This document shows, one piece after another, positions 20,267 to 30,347 of a stretch of DNA of 64,000 nt. Below the pieces are notes generated by a model. That model was not told where the DNA came from, ran no database searches, and saw only the letters and a list, made by a program, of their open reading frames with translations. A program made the position numbers and the translations under genes. The DNA is from Bordetella parapertussis (GTDB lineage: Bacteria; Pseudomonadota; Gammaproteobacteria; Burkholderiales; Burkholderiaceae_B): contig CAMBFI010000005.1 in the NCBI GenBank assembly GCA_945865935.1, positions 101,641-165,640 of the forward strand, written 5' to 3'. The stretch's first letter is position 1, and each line of letters starts with the position of its first letter.

Positions 20267-21577
20267 TCAGAGATCAAACACGGCGATCGACTCAACATGT
20301 CCGGTGTGCGGAAACATGTTGATCACGCCGGCGCTGCTTAGGCGATAGCCACCCTCATGCACCAAGAGCGCCGCGTCTCGTGCAAGTGTGGCCGGATTGC
20401 AAGACACATAAACAATTCTAGTCGGGCGCTGTGCAACAGGCGTTTGCACGAGCGCTTGCGTCAGGGCTAGAGCCCCCTCTCTTGGCGGATCGATCAGCAT
20501 GCGATCAAAGCGCCCCAAGGACTGCAACCATTCTGCGGTCACTTCGAATAAATTCAGCGTTGAAAAGCTTGCGTGTTTGAGCCCGTGCGCGCCTGCTGCG
20601 GTCTGCGCGCGCTCCGTCAACGCAGGACTACCTTCTAGACCAATCACTTCACGACACTTGGTCGCAAGCGGTAAGGTGAAATTACCTAAGCCACAAAACA
20701 TATCTGCAATGCGGTCAGTTGGTTGTGGTTCAAGCAATGCCAGCGCACGCGAGACCAACACGCGATTGATTTGGTGGTTGACCTGCGTAAAGTCGGTTGG
20801 ACGAAACGGCATGGTCAAACCAAATTCTGGCAGCGTGTAACTTAATGCCGTTTCGTGCTCGGGCTCAAGCGCATGCACGGTATCCGGCCCTTTGGACTGC
20901 AGCCACCATTGGATGTTGTGCGCTTGAGCAAAGTGACGTAAGTGTTCGAGATCACTATCGGTCAGCGGCATCAAATGTCGAAGCACTAAGGCTGTGACAG
21001 ACTCTCCCACCGAGACTTCAATCTGCGGAAACCGGTCCGGTGCAGACAGCGACATCATCAACGCACGCAACGGCAGCAGTAACGCCGAAACGTGCGCAGG
21101 CAGGACATGACAGGTACGCATGTCCGCAACAAAACTGCTCTTGCGCTCATGAAAGCCAACCAGCACCGTACCTTTCTTGGCGACCCAACGCACCGCTAAA
21201 CGCGCGCGATACCGGTAGCCCCAGTACGGACCATGTAATGGCGCGAGCACGCGAGCGGGCTTCACATTGGCAAGATGGGCGAGGCCATCCTCGAGCGCAC
21301 GCTGCTTAATCGCTACCTGGGCACTTGGCTCCAAATGCTGCATCAGACAACCACCGCATACGCCAAAGTGTGGACAACGGGGTTGTACGCGGAGTGCGGC
21401 AGCGCGATGGATCTGCTCAACCCGAGCGATCTCATAAGACGGTTTGCGTCTAAAGGTGTGCACGCTGACGCGCTCGGTGGGCAGCGCACCCTCTATGAAG
21501 ACTACTTTTCCCTCGCGCCGCGCGACACCGCGGGCTTCAAGGTCGAGCGCATCGACCTGCAATACATCTGAAGTCAT
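20267..21577 (-). CDS. rlmD: 23S rRNA (uracil-1939 C5)-methyltransferase RlmD
   Basis: The 436-residue protein begins with a TRAM domain ([25 protein letters not shown]). A [4Fe-4S] Cys cluster follows ([10 protein letters not shown], near residues 88-97), then a RumA-type methyltransferase domain: [14 protein letters not shown] as SAM motif [10 protein letters not shown], and the catalytic Cys in [12 protein letters not shown]. It makes m5U1939 in 23S rRNA. The Fe-S motif separates it from TrmA. Confidence 0.93.
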   Translation of the reverse strand: MTSDVLQVDALDLEARGVARREGKVVFIEGALPTERVSVHTFRRKPSYEIARVEQIHRAAALRVQPRCPHFGVCGGCLMQHLEPSAQVAIKQRALEDGLAHLANVKPARVLAPLHGPYWGYRYRARLAVRWVAKKGTVLVGFHERKSSFVADMRTCHVLPAHVSALLLPLRALMMSLSAPDRFPQIEVSVGESVTALVLRHLMPLTDSDLEHLRHFAQAHNIQWWLQSKGPDTVHALEPEHETALSYTLPEFGLTMPFRPTDFTQVNHQINRVLVSRALALLEPQPTDRIADMFCGLGNFTLPLATKCREVIGLEGSPALTERAQTAAGAHGLKHASFSTLNLFEVTAEWLQSLGRFDRMLIDPPREGALALTQALVQTPVAQRPTRIVYVSCNPATLARDAALLVHEGGYRLSSAGVINMFPHTGHVESIAVFDL

Positions 21578-21626
21578 GAGTTTTACAATCGAATAATGTT
21601 TTAGAGAGACTCACCGCACATCAAAT

Positions 21627-22193
21627 TTATCGCGTTCGACTGGGATCGATGGCTCCCCGCATCGGCTTAGCGTCAGCCGCAACTTTTGCGCTTCCGCGGG
21701 CCTGGGAAGCCGTCCCCTGCTTGATATGCTGCTCTCTCATATAGGCGACCAGCACCTTGCGCTGGCCATCATTCAAGACATCCCAAAACAGAAGCCATTT
21801 TTCCTGGACGGCATCAATGCGCGCATCCATTGCGGCACGCGTCTTTTTTCTTAAGGCCACAGCCTCGCGCGGCTCAAAGGCATTTTTATTGAGCAACTCC
21901 GTCAGACCTGTGTACTCCGCCTGACGACTCTTGCGATTAGCTGACCACATAATCCGCCGTGCATCATGCGCGGCATCGAGTTTTACTTTTTGTTCTGGGC
22001 TAAGCTGCAATTGGGCAATCACCGTGGCAGGAATCTCACCCATTCCCGTTGGCGCATTAGACTGATTCGCAGCAGGCGACTTAGGGGCCTGCGTCTGTGC
22101 CTGCGAGACCCCAACAAAGCAAAGCGAAACAAATGCTGCAAGCGTCAGTAGGCGCTTAAAAGACCAATTTGAAAATGTAGCAATGCGACGCAT
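21627..22193 (-). CDS. Spy/CpxP-like periplasmic protein
   Basis: The 188-residue protein has a signal peptide (RLLTLAAFVSLCFVGVSQAQ, cleavage near residue 33) and a helical body with two LTxxQ-type motifs, LSPEQKVKLDAA and LNDGQRKVL. This resembles Spy/CpxP chaperones of the periplasmic stress response. The frame opens at 22244 but the ATG at 22193 has GGAG 7 bases upstream and puts the signal peptide at the N-terminus. The C-terminal tail is basic and of low complexity. The family assignment rests on motif pattern only. Confidence 0.7.
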   Translation of the reverse strand: MRRIATFSNWSFKRLLTLAAFVSLCFVGVSQAQTQAPKSPAANQSNAPTGMGEIPATVIAQLQLSPEQKVKLDAAHDARRIMWSANRKSRQAEYTGLTELLNKNAFEPREAVALRKKTRAAMDARIDAVQEKWLLFWDVLNDGQRKVLVAYMREQHIKQGTASQARGSAKVAADAKPMRGAIDPSRTR

Positions 22194-22234
22194 GCGAATG
22201 CTCCTGTCAAAAAACGATAGACGGCAGAAATCGG

Positions 22235-23008
22235 TTATTTCCATGCCGCAAGATACTCGGCCCAGTGGGGCTCCGTGCTTTGTTCGAGTGTCGAACGCAC
22301 CAATTGAATTTCCGCGTCATACGACTTCGTGTCGAGCTCACCGCGCAACAATCTAAACCGGCAGTAGACGAGCCACGTATTGACGACGTCAGTCTGGCAA
22401 TAGGCGCGAACTTCCGATGCTCGACCCTCAGACCACGCTTGCCACACCTGACTACCATCCATACCAAGCTTTCCCGGAAAACCACAAAGTTTTGATAAGT
22501 CATCGAGCGGCGCATTCCCGCGGCCGTTGTACTTTGCAAGCACATCCATGAGGTCCAAGTGACGCGTGTGGTAGCGACTCAAGTAGTTGTTGTATTTAAA
22601 GTCGCGATCCTCTTCGCCCATATCCCAGTAGCGCGGCGCCGCAACACTATGTATCAGACTTCGGTAATGCAGCACAGGCAGATCAAAGCCCGATCCATTC
22701 CAGCTAATGAGCTTAGGGGTGTAGCGCTCGATCGTCTTGAAAAAGCCAGCAAGAAGCGCAGGCTCCGGATCGTCCTCCTGACCTAGACACTTTACGCGAA
22801 ACCCTTGATCGTCACGAAAGACACAGCCGACCACTGCGACGCGATGCAAATGCAAAGGCAGAAAATCACTGCCGGTGAGCTCTTTACGTGCAGCAAACGC
22901 ACGGCTAGCCACCTCACTATCCGGCACATCGTCTGACCACCCGTTTAAACGACGTAGCCCCACAATATCAGGGATCGTTTCTAAGTCAAAGACAAGCGTG
23001 GGCGTCAT
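22235..23008 (-). CDS. Predicted 3'-5' exonuclease, PolB-like DEDD type
   Basis: The 257-residue protein matches the predicted 3'-5' exonucleases related to the DNA polymerase B proofreading domain. Exo I is VFDLETIPD at residue 5, Exo II SWNGSGFDLPVLHYRS near 104, and Exo III RAYCQTDVVNTWLVY near 211. All the acidic residues expected for two metal ions are present. It acts alone, without a polymerase domain, and its substrate is unknown. It follows nlpD by 8 bp and is probably in the surE-pcm-nlpD transcript. Confidence 0.85.
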   Translation of the reverse strand: MTPTLVFDLETIPDIVGLRRLNGWSDDVPDSEVASRAFAARKELTGSDFLPLHLHRVAVVGCVFRDDQGFRVKCLGQEDDPEPALLAGFFKTIERYTPKLISWNGSGFDLPVLHYRSLIHSVAAPRYWDMGEEDRDFKYNNYLSRYHTRHLDLMDVLAKYNGRGNAPLDDLSKLCGFPGKLGMDGSQVWQAWSEGRASEVRAYCQTDVVNTWLVYCRFRLLRGELDTKSYDAEIQLVRSTLEQSTEPHWAEYLAAWK

Positions 23009-23016
23009 CGGACTGA

Positions 23017-23823
23017 TTAACGCGAGGGCAAGTACTGCAGGGGATCCACAGGGGTACCTTGACGACGCACTTCAAAGTGTAAGCGCACAGAGGTCGTATC
23101 GGTCTGGCCCATCTCGGCAATCTTGAAACCCCGCTTGACCTCTTGTCCTGCCTTCACGAGCAAGCTGCGGTTGTGTGCATACGCGGTGATAAACCCATCG
23201 CTGTGTTCAATGATGACCAGGTTACCTAGCCCTCTGACGCCATTACCCGCATACATGACTTTGCCCCCGGCAGCCGCTTCGATCGCATCACCGGCAGCAC
23301 CCGCGATATCGATGCCTTTTGTTGCCGGTGTGAAGCCTTGAATAACCTTCCCTTTCGCTGGCCAACCCCAGGCAATCAACCCAGCGTCTGCGGCACGAGC
23401 AGGCGGAGAGCTCTCGCTTGATGGTGAGGGCGTAGTTTGTGGTGCTGGGCGTGACATGGCAGCCCCGCTCGGCTTAGGCGCTGCCGCAACGGTCGCACCC
23501 GATAAGCGAAGCACCTGCCCCACAACGAGCAAGTTTGGATTAGTAATTTTGTTGATTGTGGCGAGCGCCGTTTCGGACACACCGGTTGCGCGAGAGATTT
23601 TATTAAGCGTATCGCCAGCTTTTACCGTATACGTCGCCACAGATGAGGTCGAAGATCCACTGAGGTCCGTCACCGGTGCACGCGATCCAGACTGGTTGGC
23701 ACAACCACTCACCAGCATGGCAGTCGCTACACAAGCGATAGCCATCCACAGAAAGCCACCACGGCTCCTGCGTATCGCACTCAATGCAACTCGTTCTTCG
23801 TGGAACATGTAGCCACCCTGCAT
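23017..23823 (-). CDS. nlpD: NlpD-like lipoprotein, LysM plus M23 domain
   Basis: The 268-residue envelope lipoprotein has a signal sequence ending in a lipobox (LVSGC, Cys near residue 41), a LysM peptidoglycan-binding domain (YTVKAGDTLNKISRATGV) and a C-terminal M23 domain. In NlpD the M23 domain is catalytically dead and activates the amidase AmiC at division. Here only part of the Zn motif is seen (HFEVRRQGTPVDP), which fits. The frame extends to a GTG at 23844, but the ATG at 23823 has AGGAG 6 bases upstream and is preferred. The gene order surE-pcm-nlpD supports the name. Confidence 0.88.
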   Translation of the reverse strand: MQGGYMFHEERVALSAIRRSRGGFLWMAIACVATAMLVSGCANQSGSRAPVTDLSGSSTSSVATYTVKAGDTLNKISRATGVSETALATINKITNPNLLVVGQVLRLSGATVAAAPKPSGAAMSRPAPQTTPSPSSESSPPARAADAGLIAWGWPAKGKVIQGFTPATKGIDIAGAAGDAIEAAAGGKVMYAGNGVRGLGNLVIIEHSDGFITAYAHNRSLLVKAGQEVKRGFKIAEMGQTDTTSVRLHFEVRRQGTPVDPLQYLPSR

Positions 23824-23840
23824 ATTTTTCTCCTGTGTGA

Positions 23841-24668
23841 TCACGTCTGTACCCCAGCTTTAAGCGGTACAAACCTCACTTCTTCAAGTTCTTGCCGTTC
23901 CCAATTCGTCGGGCCCGTGCGCTGTATTTTTACAAGACGCTGCGAACTAGAGCCCTCGGGCGCAATTAAGACCCCGCCGACTGCCAACTGGTTCATTAAC
24001 GCTTGCGGAATTTTTAATCCAGCTGCCGCCACGACAATCGCATCAAATGGTGCTGCCGCCGGCAAACCAGCCATCCCATCGCCGTAATTGAGTCGGATTC
24101 GCGCAAGTTTTAACGCGCGTAAGTGTTCTCTAGCCATATCGTACAACGCCCGAATACGCTCAATCGAGTACACCTGCGAAAAAACTTGTGCCATCACAGC
24201 AGCTTGGTAGCCACAACCCGTTCCGACCTCGAGTACTTTTTGAGCACCCGGGACCTCCGCGGCGATAGAAATCATTCTTGCCACGACCCACGGTTGGGAA
24301 ATGGTTTGACTATGTCCGATCGGCAACGCCGCATCATCATAAGCTCGGCTGGCCAGAGCACCATCCACAAACGCATGGCGCGGAACAAGCTGCATCGCCG
24401 CAAGCACGCGATCATTTGTAATGCCTTGTGTCAGCAGTCTTTCGATCATCACCGTGCGCATACGCTCAGAATTGAGCCCCAAATTGGCCTCGGACGACCG
24501 CTCTGATAGCGCTGGCGCCGTAGCAGTACGTAGCCGCGAAGCAGATATTTTGGTATTGCTATTTGTGGCCGTAATTCCCTGCAACCCCTTGGTCCCAACC
24601 GACTTTGCACGGCCAGGCACCACAGGTGGCTTGTGACGACTTTGCTCGCTCACAGTAGCTTGACCCAT
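23841..24668 (-). CDS. pcm: Protein-L-isoaspartate O-methyltransferase
   Basis: The 275-residue protein repairs isoaspartyl residues in aged proteins. The core has MVERL-like [38 protein letters not shown] and SAM motif [19 protein letters not shown]. About 65 N-terminal residues precede the core and are Ser/Thr/Lys-rich and unlike the family, so a later start is possible. The start overlaps the surE stop by 19 bp. Confidence 0.92.
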   Translation of the reverse strand: MGQATVSEQSRHKPPVVPGRAKSVGTKGLQGITATNSNTKISASRLRTATAPALSERSSEANLGLNSERMRTVMIERLLTQGITNDRVLAAMQLVPRHAFVDGALASRAYDDAALPIGHSQTISQPWVVARMISIAAEVPGAQKVLEVGTGCGYQAAVMAQVFSQVYSIERIRALYDMAREHLRALKLARIRLNYGDGMAGLPAAAPFDAIVVAAAGLKIPQALMNQLAVGGVLIAPEGSSSQRLVKIQRTGPTNWERQELEEVRFVPLKAGVQT

Positions 24669-25396
24669 TGTGCGACCTGACTGACTTGCGTCTGTTGCGT
24701 CAAGTCAAGCCGAAGCGGCGTGACAGACACATATCCCCGCTGCAAGGCGTAAAAATCTGTCCCTTCTGAATCATCCTGAGCAGCGCCCGAAGGCCCGATC
24801 CAATACACCGTCTCACCGGACGGCGTTGTAGTCGGTATAACGGGTTGCGAGGGATGGCGTTTACCCAAGCGGGTGGCCTGAGTCCCCAAGATTTTGTTTA
24901 ACGGTAAGTCGGGAATATTGACATTGAGCAAGGTCGCGCCGGTCACTGGCTGCGTCAACTGATGCGCGACGATCGCACGTGCTTGCTGAGCCGCCGCCTC
25001 CAAGTTAGACCATGCTTTAGACACCAACGAAAACGCGATCGAAGGAATACCAAACAGATAGCCCTCTGCTGCCGCAGCCACGGTACCAGAATAGAGCGTG
25101 TCATCCCCTAGGTTAGCGCCGTTGTTGATACCCGACACAATTAAATCGGGGCGGCGATCGAGTAGACCGGTCAACGCGACGTGCACGCAGTCTGAGGGCG
25201 TGCCATTCACGTAGGTGAACCCATTCGGCGCTTTCTTGACCACTAAGGGCCGACTTAAGGTCAGTGAGTTCGAGGCACCACTATGGTTGACTTCCGGCGC
25301 CACCACAGAGATCTCAGCCAAATCGCGCAGCGCGTGCACCAAAGCCTCAATCCCAGGGGCGGTATAGCCATCATCATTTGAGACCAAAATATGCAT
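24650..25396 (-). CDS. surE: 5'/3'-nucleotidase SurE
   Basis: The 248-residue metal-dependent nucleotidase opens with the family signature [16 protein letters not shown], whose Asp pair binds the metal. Further motifs are [20 protein letters not shown] and [19 protein letters not shown]. It is first in surE-pcm-nlpD. The start lacks a Shine-Dalgarno site; a TATAAA about 20 bases upstream on the minus strand suggests a short leader. It diverges from plsY. Confidence 0.95.
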   Translation of the reverse strand: MHILVSNDDGYTAPGIEALVHALRDLAEISVVAPEVNHSGASNSLTLSRPLVVKKAPNGFTYVNGTPSDCVHVALTGLLDRRPDLIVSGINNGANLGDDTLYSGTVAAAAEGYLFGIPSIAFSLVSKAWSNLEAAAQQARAIVAHQLTQPVTGATLLNVNIPDLPLNKILGTQATRLGKRHPSQPVIPTTTPSGETVYWIGPSGAAQDDSEGTDFYALQRGYVSVTPLRLDLTQQTQVSQVAQWVKLL

Positions 25397-25533
25397 ACGC
25401 GCGCACTAAATACCTTTTATAGATCAGCTTGAATTGTACTCGCTGCCGAGCGAAATCCTGCCTATTTTTGTTGGGGAGTCGACAGGTGGCGTTAGAATTC
25501 AGCCATCAGATTGCACTTCAGGAATATCAGCGC

Positions 25534-26169
25534 ATGAGCCTGCCACACGACTGGGTACTTACGGCGTCTTTAATAGCCGGAGCCTACCTAATAGGCTCGA
25601 TCCCCTTTGCCGTTGTCATCAGCAAGCTGTTTGGCCTAGCCGACCCGCGTTCATACGGCTCTGGAAACCCGGGTGCCACGAATGTCCTGCGCTCTGGCAA
25701 TAAGGCGGCCGCACTGCTGACGCTCATTGGCGATGCCGCCAAAGGTTGGTTCGCCGTCTGGTTGTCTGCGGGCTGGGTGCACGAACCCATTACCTTGGCC
25801 TGCGTCACGCTCGCGGTATTTCTTGGACATTTGTTTCCGCTCTTTCTCGGCTTTAAAGGCGGCAAAGGGGTCGCAACCGCATTTGGTGTGCTGCTCGCCG
25901 TTCAACCCATCATGGCACTCCTGACGGCGATCGCCTGGATTGGTACGGCTGCTATTTTTCGTTTTTCTTCTTTGGCAGCGATTGTCAGCGCTGTACTCGC
26001 ACCCGTTATCTATATCGTGGCTGGGCAATATATTTGGCAAGCAAACTTACCCATGAGTCTGGCACTCTCTGCAATGGGTGCGCTACTGCTATACCGACAC
26101 CGTGCAAATATTACACGCCTACTGCAGGGCACTGAGCCGCGAGTCGGTTCAAAAAAAGACGCTAAATAG
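25534..26169 (+). CDS. plsY: Glycerol-3-phosphate acyltransferase PlsY
   Basis: The 211-residue inner-membrane protein transfers an acyl group from acyl-phosphate to glycerol-3-phosphate, the first step of phospholipid synthesis. Family motifs are [43 protein letters not shown] and [16 protein letters not shown]. At least five membrane helices are seen. The frame opens upstream at 25429, but the ATG at 25534 (MSLPHDWV) gives the normal family length. Its 3' end overlaps convergent tsaD by 8 bp. Confidence 0.93.
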   Translation: MSLPHDWVLTASLIAGAYLIGSIPFAVVISKLFGLADPRSYGSGNPGATNVLRSGNKAAALLTLIGDAAKGWFAVWLSAGWVHEPITLACVTLAVFLGHLFPLFLGFKGGKGVATAFGVLLAVQPIMALLTAIAWIGTAAIFRFSSLAAIVSAVLAPVIYIVAGQYIWQANLPMSLALSAMGALLLYRHRANITRLLQGTEPRVGSKKDAK

Positions 26170-27196
26170 TCGCGAGATCCCAGCGCGGACGTACATCAAA
26201 ACTATGCGCGCGCGCAGCTTGTAAATCGACCAAGCCCCGAGAGACCCGCTGGGCTGCCGCAAACGCAATCATCGCGCCGTTATCCGTACAAAACTCAAGC
26301 GGAGGAAAAAATACCTGCGCTTGCTTCTTGGCTAGACGTTGCCCCAAGCGTTCGCGCAGCAGCCGATTGGCACCCACCCCACCCGAGACCACCAAACGTT
26401 TCAGTCCAGTCTGTTCGAGCGCCGCCACGGACTTCGCGACCAATACATCGACGATTGCCGCCTGTGTCGCGGCCGCGAGATCCGCCTGCATGGTCTCGCC
26501 GAGCGAGCCGTCGGGTGCCTGTGCGTCGCGCAAACGCGTGAGGACCGCTGTTTTAAGCCCACTAAAACTGAAATCTAAATTCTGACTATGGAGCATCGGC
26601 CTCGGGAGCGTGATGCGCTCTGGGTCGCCTTGCTCGGCGAGCTTGGCCAGTGCCGGTCCGCCGGGATACCCCAAACCGAGCAACTTTGCTGTTTTATCAA
26701 ACGCCTCACCGGCCGCATCATCGAGCGTCTCGCCGAGTAAAGTGTACGCACCGACATCATCGACCCGCATGAGCTGTGTATGCCCACCGGACACCAGCAA
26801 CGCCACAAAAGGAAAGTCAGGACACGGCTCCGCCATCCGAGGCGAAAGCAAATGACCCTCAAGGTGATGAATGGGGATCGCCGGCAAATCGAGCGACCAG
26901 GCGATCGACTGCGCGACGCTCGCCCCAACGAGCAAGGCCCCCGCCAGTCCTGGCCCCGCGGTGTAGGCGACGGCCTCCACATCAGAGAGTTCGAGGCCCG
27001 CTTGCGCCAGCACGGATCGAGTCAGAGGGACGACGCGGCGCACATGGTCGCGCGAGGCGAGTTCTGGCACGACGCCACCATACGCAGCATGCATGGCCAC
27101 TTGTGTATGCAGCGCATGCGACAACAAACCGCGCTCGGTGCATACGACCGCCACGCCGGTTTCATCACATGAACTCTCAAAACCCAAAATAATCAT
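26162..27196 (-). CDS. tsaD: tRNA threonylcarbamoyladenosine (t6A) synthase subunit TsaD
   Basis: The 344-residue protein transfers threonylcarbamoyl to A37 of ANN-decoding tRNAs, together with TsaB and TsaE. The ASKHA fold opens with [16 protein letters not shown]. The metal site is [15 protein letters not shown] near residue 108, and [15 protein letters not shown] and [12 protein letters not shown] are typical of the C-terminal half. The length matches bacterial TsaD (about 337-345 aa). It lies 21 bp after ybiT's stop-proximal end on the opposite side, not in an evident operon with other t6A genes. Confidence 0.95.
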   Translation of the reverse strand: MIILGFESSCDETGVAVVCTERGLLSHALHTQVAMHAAYGGVVPELASRDHVRRVVPLTRSVLAQAGLELSDVEAVAYTAGPGLAGALLVGASVAQSIAWSLDLPAIPIHHLEGHLLSPRMAEPCPDFPFVALLVSGGHTQLMRVDDVGAYTLLGETLDDAAGEAFDKTAKLLGLGYPGGPALAKLAEQGDPERITLPRPMLHSQNLDFSFSGLKTAVLTRLRDAQAPDGSLGETMQADLAAATQAAIVDVLVAKSVAALEQTGLKRLVVSGGVGANRLLRERLGQRLAKKQAQVFFPPLEFCTDNGAMIAFAAAQRVSRGLVDLQAARAHSFDVRPRWDLATI

Positions 27197-27217
27197 TGCG
27201 CCAGTACGACCCTAAAT

Positions 27218-28822
27218 CTAGTGATCCACGCCTTTAGAGGCGAGGTATTCCTCATAGGGGCCACGGTAATCCGTCACTTCGCCGTTTGATTGAATTTCCC
27301 ACACGCGTGTGGCCAAGGCCGACACAAACTCTCGGTCATGGGACACAAACATCAACGTACCTTTGTACTTATCCAACGCAAGCTGCAGGGACTCGATCGA
27401 TTCCATATCCAAGTGGTTGGTAGGTTCGTCGACCAACATCACGTTATGCCGCTTGAGCATCAAACGTCCAAAGGTCATCCGGTTTTTTTCACCACCCGAT
27501 AGTACGCATGGCGCCTTGGGCAAATCGTCCGCCGAGAACAAGAGCCGGCCTAATACCGATCGTATCGACTGATCGTCATCACCTGGCTGCCGGTAATGCG
27601 TCATCCATTCAAACAGATTGCTGTCCTTGTCGGTAAAGAGCTCAGACACGTCTTGTGCCATGTAACCGATATCGGCGTTCTCTGACCACTTAACCGTTCC
27701 TTTATCTGGTGCGAGATCCAATGCGAGCATACGCAACAGAGTCGTCTTACCGACGCCGTTCGCACCGATGATTGCAATTTTCTCTCCTGCCTCGACCATG
27801 GCAGAAAAAGGCTTGATGACGGGTGCATCGAAGGCCTTCGTCACATTCTCCAAGGTCACGGCTTGGCGATGCAAAATCTTAAGCTGCTCAAAGCGAATAA
27901 AGGGGTTTTGACGCGAGGACGGCTTGACGACAATCTGCGAAGACTTCAGCCGATCGATTTGCTTCAAACGTGAAGTCGCCTGTCGCGCTTTGGACTTGTT
28001 CGCCGAAAAGCGTCGCACAAAGTCTTGGAGCTCCGTCACACGTTCTTTCGCTTTCGCATTGGCGCTGGACACACGTTCACGTGCCTGCGTCGAAGCCAAC
28101 ATGTAATCGTCATAATTACCCGGATAGACGCGAAGCTCACCAAAATCAAGATCAGCCATGTGCGTACACACTTGATTCAAGAAGTGTCGGTCATGACTGA
28201 TGATGATCATCGTGCTTTGATAGTCGTTGAGCACGTCCTCTAGCCAGCGAATGGTGTTGATGTCCAAGTTGTTGGTGGGCTCATCAAGCAATAGGACATC
28301 TGGATTAGAGAACAGCGCTTGCGCGAGCAATACGCGCAGCTTCCAGCCTGGCGCGATCTCACGCATAGGCAGCTGATGCTGCTCAACTGGAAACTCCAGG
28401 CCAAGTAGCAATTCCCCTGCACGGGCCTCAGCCGTATAGCCGTCATACTCGGCAAATTTTGCTTCCAGATCGGCTGCACGCATGTAGTCTTCATCACTTG
28501 ACTCGGCATTGGCGTAAATCGCGTCACGCTGCGTCATGGCCTCCCACATCTCGGTGTGCCCCATCAGCACAACATCCAGCACGCGTTGCTCTTCAAAGGC
28601 AAACTGATCCTGACGCAACTTTCCTAGGCGCAGCCCAGGCTCAAGATGCACGTTACCGACGGTGGAATCGAGATCTCCACCAATAATTTTCATCAGTGTT
28701 GATTTGCCTGAACCGTTTGCGCCGATCAGGCCATAACGGTTGCCCTCGCCAAACTTAACGTTGACATTTTCAAAAAGTGGCTTGGGTCCAAACTGTATTG
28801 CTAGGTTTGATGCTGTTATCAC
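27218..28822 (-). CDS. ybiT: ABC-F ATPase, YbiT type
   Basis: The 534-residue protein has two ATP-binding cassettes and no membrane helix. Walker A motifs are GANGSGKST near residue 34 and GANGVGKTT near 352. Signature motifs are [14 protein letters not shown] and [14 protein letters not shown], with Walker B in [11 protein letters not shown] and [12 protein letters not shown] charged linker at about residues 245-310 joins the domains. The N-terminal 100 residues follow E. coli YbiT closely ([27 protein letters not shown]). ABC-F proteins act on the ribosome E site. It diverges from the AGCS symporter across 156 bp. Confidence 0.92.
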   Translation of the reverse strand: MITASNLAIQFGPKPLFENVNVKFGEGNRYGLIGANGSGKSTLMKIIGGDLDSTVGNVHLEPGLRLGKLRQDQFAFEEQRVLDVVLMGHTEMWEAMTQRDAIYANAESSDEDYMRAADLEAKFAEYDGYTAEARAGELLLGLEFPVEQHQLPMREIAPGWKLRVLLAQALFSNPDVLLLDEPTNNLDINTIRWLEDVLNDYQSTMIIISHDRHFLNQVCTHMADLDFGELRVYPGNYDDYMLASTQARERVSSANAKAKERVTELQDFVRRFSANKSKARQATSRLKQIDRLKSSQIVVKPSSRQNPFIRFEQLKILHRQAVTLENVTKAFDAPVIKPFSAMVEAGEKIAIIGANGVGKTTLLRMLALDLAPDKGTVKWSENADIGYMAQDVSELFTDKDSNLFEWMTHYRQPGDDDQSIRSVLGRLLFSADDLPKAPCVLSGGEKNRMTFGRLMLKRHNVMLVDEPTNHLDMESIESLQLALDKYKGTLMFVSHDREFVSALATRVWEIQSNGEVTDYRGPYEEYLASKGVDH

Positions 28823-28978
28823 GGTGGGCTGCTTATGTAAATAATGCGGTTACATCTTGATAGATATGTTTTCAGTGTAACAACTCGGAAAAATCGGCCA
28901 ATTTTCAACCTCGCCTGCCTATCATGCGACGGGACTGCTTCAGGGCATGTCCCAATCACACAATACGAGGAGAAAAAC

Positions 28979-30310
28979 TTGGAATCGCTGACTATTTTAT
29001 TTCACACATTGGGGGGCTACGTCTGGGGCCCGGTCTTACTTATCCTGTTGGTCGGCACGGGTTGCTACCTCACGATCCGCCTTGGGGTACTGCAGATCCG
29101 ATTACTTCCCGAAGCACTGCACCTGGCATTTTCGCCGAAAAAACACCCCGAGATGCCCGGTGACATCTCGCAGTTTCAATCACTGATGACTGCGTTGGCT
29201 GCGACGATCGGTACCGGCAACATTGCGGGCGTGGCCACAGCAATCGTGCTGGGTGGACCAGGCGCCCTATTTTGGATGTGGCTTAGTGCCTTCTTTGGGA
29301 TGGCCACCAAATACGCGGAGGGCTTGCTAGCCGTCAAATACCGCGTAAAAGAAGCCGACGGCACGATGTCGGGCGGACCCATGTATTACATCGCGAACGG
29401 CCTAAAAATGAAATGGCTAGCCGTTTGCTTTGCCGTCTTTGGCATGATTGCCGCACTCGGTACAGGTGCCTCGGTGCAATCGAACTCGCTCGCGCAATCC
29501 GCACAAGCAAGTTTCGGTATGCCCGGCTGGCTCACGGGTGTCTTGTTGACCTCGATCACGGCGCTCGTGATCTTGGGTGGCATCAAGAGCATCGCGCGCG
29601 TCACGGCCGTGATCGTACCCTTCATGGCCGCCATCTACTTACTGGGCGGCCTAGCGGTCATTCTGACGAATCTCGAGGCCTTACTTCCCGCACTCGCGGT
29701 CATTTTTCAAGATGCGTTTACGGGTCAAGCTGCCGCGGGCGGCGCAATTGGTACAGTGATTCGTTACGGTGTAGCACGCGGAGTGTTTTCTAACGAAGCT
29801 GGTCTGGGGACGGCCCCGATCGCGGCTGCCGCTGCAAAAACGGATCAACCCGTAAAGCAAGCACTCGTCTCTATGACAGGAACCTTCATCGACACGATTA
29901 TCGTGTGCTCGATTACGGGGATTGTCTTGGTGATGGGCGGCGAATACCAATCTGGCACCACGGGCGCAGCACTCACCTCGCTGTCTTTCGACAACATGTT
30001 GCCTGGACCAGGGGGATGGATCGTGACGATCGGCCTCTTGTTTTTTGCCTACTCGACAATCTTAGGCTGGAGCTACTACGGCGAGAAGTGCACGCAATAC
30101 GCTCTGGGCAAACGCTTCGTCACCCCTTACCGCTGGATCTACACGAGCTTTGTGATGATCGGCACTGTCGTGTCACTGGATCTTGTCTGGGCAGTATCGG
30201 ACGTCTTTAATGGCCTGATGGCTTTCCCGAACCTAATTGGTATCGTGATGCTATCCGGAGTCGTCATCAAAGAGACGCAAGACTACTTAGCATCACGATC
30301 AAAAGAATAA
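28979..30310 (+). CDS. Sodium:alanine/glycine symporter (AGCS family)
   Basis: The 443-residue inner-membrane protein has about 11 hydrophobic helices. Family motifs are ALAATIGTGNIAGVATAI near residue 78, GGPGALFWMWLSAFFGMATKYAE, GGPMYYI and FSNEAGLGTAPIAAAAA. It imports alanine or glycine with Na+. The longest frame starts at 28844, but its first 45 codons encode an unlikely basic and Cys-containing extension. The TTG at 28979 has a strong AGGAG (28968-28972) six bases upstream and gives the family length. Substrate choice within the family is not resolvable here. Confidence 0.92.
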   Translation: MESLTILFHTLGGYVWGPVLLILLVGTGCYLTIRLGVLQIRLLPEALHLAFSPKKHPEMPGDISQFQSLMTALAATIGTGNIAGVATAIVLGGPGALFWMWLSAFFGMATKYAEGLLAVKYRVKEADGTMSGGPMYYIANGLKMKWLAVCFAVFGMIAALGTGASVQSNSLAQSAQASFGMPGWLTGVLLTSITALVILGGIKSIARVTAVIVPFMAAIYLLGGLAVILTNLEALLPALAVIFQDAFTGQAAAGGAIGTVIRYGVARGVFSNEAGLGTAPIAAAAAKTDQPVKQALVSMTGTFIDTIIVCSITGIVLVMGGEYQSGTTGAALTSLSFDNMLPGPGGWIVTIGLLFFAYSTILGWSYYGEKCTQYALGKRFVTPYRWIYTSFVMIGTVVSLDLVWAVSDVFNGLMAFPNLIGIVMLSGVVIKETQDYLASRSKE

Positions 30311-30347
30311 GACACTTTCGTTAAGCGCTGGAAGCCACCGCGACCAC

